The notes: generated by a model not told the origin, from the letters alone. 64,000 nt of DNA from Methanospirillum purgamenti (GCF_018502485.1 NZ_CP075546.1), one strand, 5' to 3'. Counted from the stretch's first letter, positions 28,358-37,513 are shown. Numbers and translations are program-made.

Positions 28358-28563
28358 GTACTTCTCCTGCGGGGTCCACTATACGGAAATATGCATTGAA
28401 TTTCTCCTGAAATGGTCCCAACCATAGGGTTTAAACAGGTGCAGAATGATTGTATTTTTGTTTTGTAACTCATTATTATCCCGATACTGGTCCAACAATA
28501 ATACGTGATTAATGGCCTTTTTTCTCTCATTTGTTCTCTATACTGTCGTATGTTATCACTCAC
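28354..28563 (-). CDS. Doubtful small first gene of the replication-type operon
   Basis: 69 residues from an ATG at 28563, ending in the ATGA that starts the next gene, as at the other two joins of this operon. The opening (SDNIRQYREQMREKRPL) looks like real protein; the rest does not resemble anything. It may only be leader sequence. Confidence 0.3.
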   Translation of the reverse strand: MSDNIRQYREQMREKRPLITYYCWTSIGIIMSYKTKIQSFCTCLNPMVGTISGEIQCIFPYSGPRRRST

Positions 28564-28605
28564 ATATAATTATTGGTATTATATACCTAGTAATTAATTA
28601 TCAGC

Positions 28606-28627
28606 AATCTATTATTACTAATAGATT
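28606..28627. promoter_or_regulatory. Palindromic operator candidate
   Basis: AATCTATTA and TAATAGATT are perfect complements around TTAC, ending 14 bp before the ATG at 28642. A second dyad (GGTAT-TAT-ATACC, with outer TAATTA boxes, 28567-28596) lies just to its left. Both sit in the gap between divergent genes, one of which encodes a winged-helix protein that could bind them. Confidence 0.5.
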
Positions 28628-28641
28628 CTTATACATAAGAT

Positions 28642-29538
28642 ATGAGTGAGAGGAGAACGCGGGGTCAGGGCAATAATCCGGGTGTTACGAAACGAAAGAT
28701 AATCGAGATATTATTAAAACAATCAGACTGGACACCTGAACCAGATATCCGGGATGAAATCGCCAGTGAACTTGCAATTAAAGAGCCTAAAAGTACGAAA
28801 ATCCAGTTGGCTGCTGCACTCGAAGAAGGCCTCCTCCTCAAAGAAAGCCGTAGCGGGGTGAATTACTGGAATATTAACTTCAATTCTGATGTAATTCCTG
28901 AATTCATTAAGGATATTGTAACGACGCTTCCGGAGAAGGACCGGATTTTGTTTTTCAAATCTCTCTATGTCCAGGAACTGGTGCTTAAAATTGCAGGATT
29001 TTTAGCAAAAACGAATCATCCAAAAACCCGAATGGGATATAGCAGCACAAAAATTTCATATTACTGGGGATTTTTAAACGGTGAAATAATCCAGAACAGT
29101 GATGATGATGATGATCTCTCTGAGGATCTGAAGAAGAATGTAGCTTTTTACCGGTATGTTGTGACTCACTCTCCCTCTTTTTTCCTGTATTACTTCCAGG
29201 ATGCTGGAGGTATTGAACCATACCTCAAATCAATTCTTGGATCCTATATGCTCAAGACCGATTGGAAGGATTTTGATTTCCTCTATTTTGTCGGGACAAT
29301 GGGACTTATCGTTGATTACAGCCGGTCCGAAGGAGAGATGTATGAAGAAATCGCTCAATTCCTGACTGAGAACAAAATAGATATCTTTTTTCATACATCT
29401 TTGAAATACCCGGAACGGTTGTTTGAGAATATGATTCAGGCACATAAGATGTTACAAGAGCGGCATACGTTCGATTCCGGGGAGAATGGCACTCAAAAAG
29501 CCTTCACTCTTGACTCCGGTATGTTTCAGAAACTATAG
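28642..29538 (+). CDS. Winged-helix N-terminus protein, function unknown
   Basis: 298 residues. Residues about 15-75 (VTKRKIIEILLKQSDWTPEP, LAAALEEGLLLKESRSGVNYW) read as a winged helix. The rest is helical, with an Asp run (NSDDDDDLSED) at about 150, and has no recognised domain. It is divergent from the replication-type operon and may control it through the palindromes upstream. Exact role unknown. Confidence 0.65.
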   Translation: MSERRTRGQGNNPGVTKRKIIEILLKQSDWTPEPDIRDEIASELAIKEPKSTKIQLAAALEEGLLLKESRSGVNYWNINFNSDVIPEFIKDIVTTLPEKDRILFFKSLYVQELVLKIAGFLAKTNHPKTRMGYSSTKISYYWGFLNGEIIQNSDDDDDLSEDLKKNVAFYRYVVTHSPSFFLYYFQDAGGIEPYLKSILGSYMLKTDWKDFDFLYFVGTMGLIVDYSRSEGEMYEEIAQFLTENKIDIFFHTSLKYPERLFENMIQAHKMLQERHTFDSGENGTQKAFTLDSGMFQKL

Positions 29539-29555
29539 TTTGTCAGGGACATGGT

Positions 29556-30044
29556 AGGTGCAGCTCATGCAGCTCTTGTAGCAGGATCTGTGCACACACC
29601 TGGAAACTTTTTTCCGGATGGGGTTATCTGTAAGGCAAATATCCATGTTTCTCACCGTGGAATTTCCTTTTTTATGATAGTATCAACCAGCATGGGATGA
29701 ACAGCAGGTATTGGAGTGATCTTCTAAGTAGCTTTTCTCAGTCGAACCTTCTTGTACATATTGAAAAGAGTTATTTTTATGGTCAGATTGACAAGGATGA
29801 TTATGATAACCTGATATCAGAATAAGATTAGAAGATCGCTTCCTGTAAAGTAAATCTGATGAGTAGGAGTCTTTAGTTTCTTGATCTAAAGGATAAACTG
29901 AGAACTGAATTGAAGGTTTTTATTCATATGCCTCTAATTTTCCGGTTTTTTGGTAGTGGATATCCATAGAAGTTTCTTTTTTCCAAAAATTTTTCCTGTG
30001 GAGACTTCCTTAGAAGTGCTACAAGAGCTGCATGAGCTGCACCT
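29556..30044. mobile_element. 489-bp element bounded by 28-bp perfect inverted repeats
   Basis: The arm at 29556-29583 (starts AGGTGCAGCTCATG) is the exact reverse complement of the arm at 30017-30044 (ends CATGAGCTGCACCT). Matching stops exactly at both edges. Between them no whole gene is found. The layout is that of a MITE or other non-autonomous element, or of a recombinase-invertible segment. No clear target duplication is seen at the edges (TGGT against TGTT). Confidence 0.6.
29634..29825 (+). pseudogene. Coding remnant inside the inverted-repeat element
   Basis: Open for 63 codons between stops, with an internal ATG at 29697. The translation has protein-like character (YWSDLLSSFSQSNLLVHIEK, then IDKDDYDNLISE) and would be the C-terminal end of some protein. 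Its family is not recognised. Confidence 0.35.
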
Positions 30045-30084
30045 TGTTATCTCATCATCGTAATTATTTCATAGTGAAGATAAC

Positions 30085-30158
30085 TAGAACCCCTCGTCTC
30101 TATATTTTAAAAGGAATTACCAAAGATCCTATAGAGATTTAAGTGACGAAGAGCACTA
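30085..30158. mobile_element. IS630 end remnant
   Basis: TTAAGTGACGAAGAGCACTA at 30139-30158 matches the right terminal repeat of the IS630 element (34742-34761) at 17 of 20 positions. A weaker left-end-like sequence starting TAGAACCCCTCGTC lies at 30085. Together they look like a collapsed IS630 derivative. Confidence 0.5.
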
Positions 30159-30336
30159 GAATCTAAACGGATCACATTTTAGAAATAAAGGTGTTTCATA
30201 AAGATTTTTTTGCTTTTAATATTAAATTAAAATACTATATATTTCTCTCTAGTTCATATAATATTACACGAAAATCCATATATTGTGTATTACATATTAT
30301 AAAATCATGAAAAATATCTACACTCTCAATGAATAA

Positions 30337-30345
30337 TTTATAAAT
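30337..30345 (+). promoter_or_regulatory. Probable TATA box of the HD/GHKL gene
   Basis: TTTATAAAT lies 34-42 bases upstream of the ATG at 30379, and AAAGGT just before the ATG can serve as ribosome-binding site. It sits in a very A/T-rich 200-bp leader. Confidence 0.4.
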
Positions 30346-30378
30346 CTAGATAAAGAAAATCTAACATTAAAGGTTTAT

Positions 30379-33300
30379 ATGAATTTTTCAAGTATTGCAA
30401 AAGAAAAAATTAACTGTCTTATCCAAACAAAAATCCAAGATGATGAATATTTATTACGTGCCTGGAGTTCTTTAATCCCTTTTATTAATCAAGTTTTAGA
30501 AGAATTAAATCTCATTAAGATTACATTTCCAAATTATACTCCCCATGATGAAAAACACATACTCAATTTATATCATTTATTAGATATTTTCATTGATGAA
30601 GAAAAATTAGATTCATTACCTGTAAATGATTTAATATTATTAAATTTAGGAATAATTGCACATGATTGGGGTATGGCGATTACTGAAAGTGAAAAAAGAA
30701 ATATACTGAATTCATATAATAATTCTTCATGTTCAGATTATTATGATGAAAAAAAATGGATAAATGCTTATATAAATGCAAAAAAGATAGATTTTTCTAA
30801 ATTTTGTAGTGATGATAAATTTTGGCTTGACTATGTTAGATTTACTCACCACGAAAGAAGTGCATCTCGGATATTAAACTCGGGATTATTAGATCCTATT
30901 AATGAAATAAAACGGCCATTATCGTTAATATGTCTTGCACATGGTCTGGAATTTTATCAATTGAATGACCGGACCATTTACAGTAAAAATTTCCCAGTAT
31001 TAAGAGTTTCAGAAATTGATATCGCTGCACTCTCAATATATATCAGATTACTAGATCGGTTTGACATAGCAGCAGATCGAGCAATATATGCATTGTGGCA
31101 ATTTGTAGATCCTGAAAATGTTGATTCATTTATTCATTGGCAAATCCATCAAGCGATAAATCCAATATCTCCTCCTTCAGGTTCTTTACCCTACACTATT
31201 CATATATATTCAGAAACTATTGATCCTAAAATTTATTCAAAACTGTGTGATTTACGAAATCTTTGCATCGAAGAGTTTGATAGAAGTAGAAAATTTTTAA
31301 CCGATTGCCATTCTAAATACCATCTTAACATTGGTTTTATTGAATGGGAATTAAAATCTGATGGGTTTAAGGAAACAAATATTCGTTTTGAATTTGATCG
31401 AAAACATATCTTATCTATTCTTCATCAGGAAATCTATGATAAAGACCCGTATGTTTGTTTAAGAGAATTATTACAGAATAGTATTGATGCAGTTAGAACA
31501 AAGAAATTTTATTTTGAAAAAAAACATCCTGAAATAAATTATCAAGGATTCATCCAAGTTGAGATTGAAGAAGATTCAAAAGGTTTACAATCGATAAAAT
31601 GGATAGATAATGGAACAGGAATAAGTGAATTTATTCTGGAGAATTTTTTTTCGAAAGTTGGTGTTAGTTATTATAAAAGTGATTTTTTTGAAAATTTAAA
31701 TTTGAATCATCCAATGATTTCAAAATATGGAATTGGTATTTTGAGTTGTTTTATGATATCAGATGCAATTGAAATTCGTACATTATATGACAAAAAATTA
31801 GAAAGTTTTTCATCAGAAGAAAAAAAATTGCTTCATATTATTATTGATAATGAAGAAAGATTTTTTACAGTTTATTTTGAGGACTGTAAAAATGAGGACG
31901 GTTTTACTGAAATATCTCTGAAAATAAATCCAGAAAAAGTAAACCGATTAATTCAAGCAGAAAAGTTATTAATTACAGGTTATCTAAAAAAAATATTGGG
32001 TTTTTTAGAGATTCCCATTCAAATAACAGAAAACGGAAAAACTACAGTAATTGTTGATAATGTAAATCAAATCTCGAATTTAGAACTACCCAAAAAAATA
32101 GATAATGTTGTCTGTAATGATGTCAGTTATCCGCTGAATAAACTTATTTATGAAAATGATATTTCCAAAATTCGAGAATTTATACAAGAAATTGTAATAG
32201 ATGTATATACTGATTTAAAAATCAATTATTGTGAAGGAAAAATCATAATACTTTTACCAAAGGAACAATATGATTTGTCAGTACATTATTCAAAAATATA
32301 TATCGAAGAAATTAATAAAAAGGAGAATAGTCATTATTTTTTTCTTAAGAATAGGGGGTTAATTGAAGAAAGAGAAAAAGATGATACATTTTATAATATT
32401 AATTCTTGTAAATCATCATTATTTAAAAAATTTTTTTCATTAGGTATTTTAGTACCTAGAAAAAATTTAGAAAATTCAATAGAAACCTTAACTTATTCAT
32501 TACAGCCCTTTTTTTATATTAACTTAAAAAATAATGATAAACTGTATCCAAATATATCACGCTATAATTTGATTAATGAAGATATATTATTTTGCGATAT
32601 TCAAAAAGCGGTATATAATAGATATTATGATATTATCATTCAAAACTTACATTCACAAGATGAATTTATTGGATTATATCAAATATATCGAATAATTTGT
32701 TACATTTTTAAACCCTTTGCCATATTATTACCTGACGATCTACTTTTAAAAATTCCTATTCCAGCACTAAGGAAAAAAGAAATTATTACTTTTAATTTAC
32801 AGGATAAATCATGTTTACTTGTTCTTCCAGAAGAACTATTAGAAGGGGCGATAGATAAATTCACCAATCATATTCTTCAACCATCATCTGAATATTTGGG
32901 TTACATGAATAATTGGAATGGAGAAGGTATTTTATTTGAGTCATTTGTTGAACAACAATTTGATAATGATTCACTGAATGCAATCCTTTCCTTACATGAT
33001 GGTTATATTCTCGAAAACTATCATACCGGTCAAATAAAACTTTTGTATCCTCCTTTTGAGAATTATCCTCCTTTACTGCAACCAGTATTATTTCCAGTAT
33101 TACTTAACGAGAAGGTAGAAGAACAACTTTTAAAATTACATGAAATTATTGAGAAAATCATTTCTTCTCCAACTAATTTGGAGGCAAAGGAAATTTCTCA
33201 ATTAAACTATTATTTGAGGGTATCCTTAAAAATTACTTCTCCTGAATTTGTATTTTTTCCATCAGGTTATGATAATTACTTTGGTTATGGAATTAAATAT

Positions 33301-33564
33301 CTAAATGTCTCACATCAAAAAAGTAAATTATTATTACAATTATTTAAGGAATTAATTAATTCTACTAATTATGATTTGATTAACAAAATTAATACTCATC
33401 ATCGATTTGATTTTGATGAAGTTTGGGATGAATCTAATAAAATTGATTATAATGAGATCAAGGAGGATATGATTAGTTTTTATTCCACTTGTAAAGATTA
33501 CGGATTAAACCACTCTTTTGACATGAATATGCTCATACCATTACTAGTGCCACTCGTCACTTAA
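30379..33564 (+). CDS. HD domain fused to HSP90/GHKL-type ATPase, probable defence protein
   Basis: 1061 residues, strongly A/T-rich compared with neighbours. Residues about 50-240 carry HD-superfamily signatures: His56/His60 in TPHDEKHILN, His95-Asp96 in IIAHDWGMAI, His157-His158 in FTHHERSAS, LAHGLEF at 188 and Asp226 in LLDRFDIAADRA. Residues about 335-560 carry GHKL motifs of the HSP90 kind: ELLQNSIDAVR (363-373), DNGTGIS (410-416) and KYGIGILSCF (449-458). The remaining 500 residues are unassigned. Fusions of HD and HSP90-like ATPase domains are reported from prokaryotic conflict systems; antiviral function here is inferred from this and from the island context. An IS630 copy has replaced the last codons, so only the final residues differ from the ancestral end. 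Confidence 0.8.
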   Translation: MNFSSIAKEKINCLIQTKIQDDEYLLRAWSSLIPFINQVLEELNLIKITFPNYTPHDEKHILNLYHLLDIFIDEEKLDSLPVNDLILLNLGIIAHDWGMAITESEKRNILNSYNNSSCSDYYDEKKWINAYINAKKIDFSKFCSDDKFWLDYVRFTHHERSASRILNSGLLDPINEIKRPLSLICLAHGLEFYQLNDRTIYSKNFPVLRVSEIDIAALSIYIRLLDRFDIAADRAIYALWQFVDPENVDSFIHWQIHQAINPISPPSGSLPYTIHIYSETIDPKIYSKLCDLRNLCIEEFDRSRKFLTDCHSKYHLNIGFIEWELKSDGFKETNIRFEFDRKHILSILHQEIYDKDPYVCLRELLQNSIDAVRTKKFYFEKKHPEINYQGFIQVEIEEDSKGLQSIKWIDNGTGISEFILENFFSKVGVSYYKSDFFENLNLNHPMISKYGIGILSCFMISDAIEIRTLYDKKLESFSSEEKKLLHIIIDNEERFFTVYFEDCKNEDGFTEISLKINPEKVNRLIQAEKLLITGYLKKILGFLEIPIQITENGKTTVIVDNVNQISNLELPKKIDNVVCNDVSYPLNKLIYENDISKIREFIQEIVIDVYTDLKINYCEGKIIILLPKEQYDLSVHYSKIYIEEINKKENSHYFFLKNRGLIEEREKDDTFYNINSCKSSLFKKFFSLGILVPRKNLENSIETLTYSLQPFFYINLKNNDKLYPNISRYNLINEDILFCDIQKAVYNRYYDIIIQNLHSQDEFIGLYQIYRIICYIFKPFAILLPDDLLLKIPIPALRKKEIITFNLQDKSCLLVLPEELLEGAIDKFTNHILQPSSEYLGYMNNWNGEGILFESFVEQQFDNDSLNAILSLHDGYILENYHTGQIKLLYPPFENYPPLLQPVLFPVLLNEKVEEQLLKLHEIIEKIISSPTNLEAKEISQLNYYLRVSLKITSPEFVFFPSGYDNYFGYGIKYLNVSHQKSKLLLQLFKELINSTNYDLINKINTHHRFDFDEVWDESNKIDYNEIKEDMISFYSTCKDYGLNHSFDMNMLIPLLVPLVT

Positions 33565-34761
33565 AATTGTGGATAAAGATGATGTAATTTTATCCTTGCA
33601 TCATCAGTTTTGAATTGCCAATTCACTGATTTTTGATTAGTATTTCGTTTGTGTTGCCAAACTTTTATTTCTCTTTTTAACTCCTTCAAAGAACCAATTC
33701 TACGATTTAAACACTGTATTGTGATGGCACTCAATTCGATTTCAGCGATGTTTAACCAACTTCCGTGTTTAGGTGTATGATGAATTTCCAATCTTTTTGA
33801 TAGTTTTAATGCTTCTGAAGGGCTGAATGTTGCATATAATGCCCCAATTGTGTGAGTATTTAAATTATCACAAATAAGAATAATTTTGGGTACATCTGGA
33901 TAATCTTCTGTCAATAGAGAACGAATTTCTTCAGCCCAATCTTGTTTGGTCTTTCTCTCTTTGACAAGTGCTTTTCTCCATCCTCTCAAAGGTTCTGTAA
34001 AGATAAAGATATTTGCAGTCCCATTTCTCTGATATTCGTAGTCAAAACATTCCGGATGAGAAGGAGAAAGAGGAATCGGTTCTCGGACATCTGAAATGAG
34101 TTGAATTGGTTTCTCATCCATGCATATAACCGGAATTTCCGGATTATATGGAAGATGATAAATTTCCAGAACATCTTCCATATGAGCAACAAATTCAGCA
34201 TTATGTTTTGGAGGAATTACCCAGCATTTTTTAAGGTGGGGTTTTAGTTCGTTTTTTTAAGACTCTTTCAATTGTTTTTGGAGATACTGATTCGATGATC
34301 TCTAATTCCACCATTTTCTCTGACAATAACTTAAATGTCCATCTTGAATGTCCCTCTGGAGGTTTACTGCACGCAATTGCAATTAATTGAGCTTCTTTTT
34401 CTCCATCGATAATTGGTTGGTGTGGTGGTTTCTCTCTTTGCTTACGATTCAATGCATAATCTAATCCGTGTTCACAGAATCTTTTTCGGGTATTAAACAC
34501 CGTTTGAGGGTGACAATTAATATACTGGGCAATTTCCTGATCTGTTTTATTTGGTCCAGATAGATCAGAATTCAGTAAGATTTGGGCATGTTTTATTCGT
34601 GATGAAGAATTCTTCCCTTTCTTTACAATGTATTTTAGTTCTTTCCTTTCTTCATCAGTCAGATTCACAAAATATCTCTGTTTCATTGAGTTTTATAGTA
34701 CGTACTAATATAAAGTACTTTCTGACAACCTTTTTATAATATTAAGTGGCGAGGTGCACTA
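33545..34761 (-). mobile_element. IS630-family insertion sequence
   Basis: The terminal repeats are TAGTGCCACTCGTCACTTAA at 33545-33564 and TTAAGTGGCGAGGTGCACTA at 34742-34761, related as imperfect inverted repeats. Each starts or ends in the TA expected from the TA target duplication of this family. The transposase frame fills the interior. Confidence 0.85.
33561..34686 (-). pseudogene. IS630 transposase with a one-base frameshift
   Basis: Residues 1-151 (ATG at 34686) hold the helix-turn-helix part (QEIAQYINCHPQTVFNTRKR). The frame breaks at a run of seven A on the minus strand (plus 34252-34258). With six A, the text would read on as VLKNELKPHLKKCWVIPP in the second frame, the usual family sequence. 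That frame carries the full DDE set: CMDEKP, ILICDNLNTH and WLNIAEIE. The break is either a loss-of-function insertion or is bridged by slippage on the A run. The stop at 33561 lies in the terminal repeat. Confidence 0.85.
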
Positions 34762-35525
34762 GTATTATAAAATTACCTGTACCTATTGAGCCCAAATGGA
34801 TACCTGATATTCGAAATTATGGGTTCACAAAAGTCAATTCTGATCATGATATTTTGGTACAAAGAAAAGATATAATCAGTTATTTTAGTCGAGTATACGA
34901 GTACCATAAAGAATATTCTAATCATAACATTCTTCTATTCGCCATTAAACAACTATTAGATACAAACAAAGTGGTTATTGATAATAAGAATTGGGATGTA
35001 TTTGAATCATTACTACTAAATTCAATTGCATATAATGGTACATGCATAAACTCTATCGTACAATTATTTTTATTATATTCGAATATGGGATATTCAGTTA
35101 ATGTCGATAAAATAAAGGAAGCTATTGAATATTTGATTCTAAATACCCTTCCGAGTAATGATTATGAAATAAGTTGGGCTTTATGGTCTGCCAAGGTATT
35201 TCCAATCGTTCTCTCATCAAATGTTGGTGAGGTATTATCAAAAATTGATAATCCAATAATTGGATTATTATCTTTAGATTTAAAAAATAGCGGGAAGCTT
35301 GAAGGATACAATGAAACGATTTTGATACCTTTTTTAAATAAAGATAATTTATATTCTGATAAATGGATTTTAGCGTACGAAGTAATAAAAAAGGGTTGGA
35401 TACCAGGAATAAAGAATTATCTAAAGGGGGATAAATTTTTTATAAAGCTATTAAAAAATAATGTTTCTTTTTACGATGAAATGAAAATTCAACCCAGAAT
35501 ATCTTCAAAAAGGCTCAATTCATAG
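34746..35525 (+). CDS. 5'-truncated companion gene of the defence island
   Basis: 259 residues. The GTG at 34746 and the first codons lie in the right end of the IS630 element; true island sequence begins at about IIKLPVPIEPKWIPD. No ATG, GTG or TTG occurs in the native part until far inside, so the original start has been lost. The sequence is helical, with WIPDIRNYGF and YEISWALWSAKVFPIVL. The latter resembles the C-terminal part of defence-associated reverse transcriptases as I remember them, but no catalytic motif remains. Treat as a fragment of unknown family. Confidence 0.5.
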   Translation: MARCTSIIKLPVPIEPKWIPDIRNYGFTKVNSDHDILVQRKDIISYFSRVYEYHKEYSNHNILLFAIKQLLDTNKVVIDNKNWDVFESLLLNSIAYNGTCINSIVQLFLLYSNMGYSVNVDKIKEAIEYLILNTLPSNDYEISWALWSAKVFPIVLSSNVGEVLSKIDNPIIGLLSLDLKNSGKLEGYNETILIPFLNKDNLYSDKWILAYEVIKKGWIPGIKNYLKGDKFFIKLLKNNVSFYDEMKIQPRISSKRLNS

Positions 35526-35602
35526 GAATAATTCTACTAAATCAATGATTAACTCGAAATATCCATAAAGAGAATAGTGCAAAAAATTAGTTCCTATTGA
35601 AG

Positions 35603-36444
35603 CTACTTCGACATTCTTATTTGTTGAACTAGATACTCTTTTCTTTTAGAAGAAATAAGTTGATTTGCTTGAATTGCTTCATTTATACCTTCATAAGTCA
35701 ATAAATTCTCTATGCATCCAGGATCAATAATGAATGTCGAAGGAACTGATATTACTTTAAAAACTGCTTTTCCGTGTCTTTCATACACATTAAAACAAAT
35801 ACAATGACGAGTTTTAAAATTGGGAGATAATCTATCAAAAGTCATTATTTTGAAATTATCCTTTTCCTTTCATGTCGTTTTTTATTCCAATTAGGATTTT
35901 CCATAACTTCATTTCTACGACCATAAATTAATAAAAAATAGGGAACAAATGATTTTTTTTTACAGATTTCCTCCAAACCAAAAAAAGAAATAAAATTTAA
36001 TTGATTTTTTGGTTCTTTTATCCACACGCTCCAATTTTCGAATTGACCCAATGCATGAGTAAAATGAGCAGTAAAATCCCCATTGGTATTAAACCATTTT
36101 TTACTTGGGGGTTCAATTTCAATAAAAGCAGGCTCTATTGATTGGCTATTTTCAGATATCCATAAAAAATCAGGAATATATGAAGAGAAAGAAGATAATT
36201 TTGGTTGAGAAATTAGACCAAATGGCTAAGGCGGATGTCCACTTTCTATATTAAATTCATTAAAAGCGCCTGGGATTAATGTAGGATATTGTTCTAAGAA
36301 GCGTTGAATCTCGTCTTCAGAAGGATCTGGTTTTCGATTAAGTAGGCTATTCCATTCACTTATGATAATCTCTTCATAATCTTCCCAAGATATGACCTCA
36401 TCAGACGAGTTTCTTTCACAATTCGATGATTTCATAATATTCAT
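35603..36444 (-). pseudogene. DUF4263 (Shedu-like) nuclease, broken
   Basis: Three pieces make one protein. Residues 1-72 (start 36444) end at a TAG (36226-36228) right after NIESGHPP. The same frame then continues PFGLISQPKLSS, YIPDFLWIS, AFIEIEPPSKKWFNTNGDFT, FTHALGQFENWSVWI to a TAA at 35845. The next frame starts MTFDRLSPNFKTRHC and ends at 35603, the usual family continuation. PDF, EIE and the Lys pair fit the PD-(D/E)XK nuclease core of DUF4263/SduA. The family protects bacteria from phage. An amber codon and a frameshift make this copy inactive. Confidence 0.7.
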
Positions 36445-36671
36445 TCATCTATAGAATTATATATTTGTTATATTGTAATCATTCAGCTTTGTCTAATCGC
36501 TTTTTTTCCCCTCAAATCGACTCAAAAAATTGCCATACTCGTTTAAAAATCTCAATTTTGTCATCTGAACTGACCAAAAAACAGGATCACTCCCAGTACT
36601 CGTCTGTTATCTTAAGACCACTTCGATGAACAATAATATACCCGGAAAAGAAGAACAATAACTGAAGACGT

Positions 36672-37265
36672 ATGACTCGTTACCAGTATCTCAGCCTTAC
36701 CATCCTCTTATCACTCCTATTATTGACAGGAATCTCTTCTGCAGCCGAATCATATGATTATCTGGCATATTTGCAGGGTGGAGAGAGTATAATTGTAAAT
36801 GACACAGATGACATGATGATCATCACGGTTCATAATCCAGACCCATATCTCAACATTACCAATAATATGAGCACCATTCAAAGCCCTGTTGATTCTTTAA
36901 TGAATGCATCCCTTCCCATGAATGCCGCTCTGATATTTTCTGCTCCTGACACAGAAATTACCTCCATAATACGAATTGAAAACCTTTCCCTTTCAGATGA
37001 CAAAGAATCTCTCACCCTTCAGGTACGGGCACTTGATTTCTATGATGGAGCAGTCCTCGCACCCTATGAACAGGACTCAGTTAACCTTCATCAACTGGAC
37101 AATATGACATTCAATGAAACCAGATTATATCTTGAGATGATGATGATTGTCCCTGAAAATTCTTTTCCCCCAAAATCAGCGTGTGATAAATGCCAAAATA
37201 AGTGTTATGTGAATTATCAATACAATATGGATCAATGTCTGGCTGAATGTGATGTATTCTGTTAA
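36672..37265 (+). CDS. Exported protein with a Cys-rich tail, paralogue of 19186
   Basis: 197 residues with a signal peptide (YLSLTILLSLLLLTGISSA). The central domain follows the 19186 protein: AYLQGGESIIVN, IITVHNPDPYLNIT, NLSLSDDKESLTLQVRALDFY. The tail is quite different and carries seven cysteines (ACDKCQNKCYVN, DQCLAECDVFC). A conserved exported scaffold with an unrelated Cys-rich tail is the shared theme. Function unknown. An IS4 element and a third tail follow downstream. Confidence 0.75.
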   Translation: MTRYQYLSLTILLSLLLLTGISSAAESYDYLAYLQGGESIIVNDTDDMMIITVHNPDPYLNITNNMSTIQSPVDSLMNASLPMNAALIFSAPDTEITSIIRIENLSLSDDKESLTLQVRALDFYDGAVLAPYEQDSVNLHQLDNMTFNETRLYLEMMMIVPENSFPPKSACDKCQNKCYVNYQYNMDQCLAECDVFC

Positions 37266-37513
37266 ATATTGAATAAAAGGGTCTGGAATATTCTTCCTCT
37301 CTGTCTCATTTGTATTTATTCCTGGATGTATTATCATATGTCATCGGATTAGGTAAGGTGTAACACGAACAAACTCTCAAAAATGGTTCTATCAGCACTT
37401 TTATGGAACAGACCTCTGTTCATGAAATTCTATGACTTACACTTCAGACCATCTTTATGAGACCACTGGCAAAAAAATCTTTGATCACTCAAAAACTCAC
37501 TAAAACAGTTCTA

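Noticed and set aside
33561..34686. Classical -1 programmed frameshift in the IS630 transposase
   Set aside because: Slipping back one base on the A run leads to a TAA two codons later; the productive frame needs one base skipped, so the usual -1 signal does not explain it.
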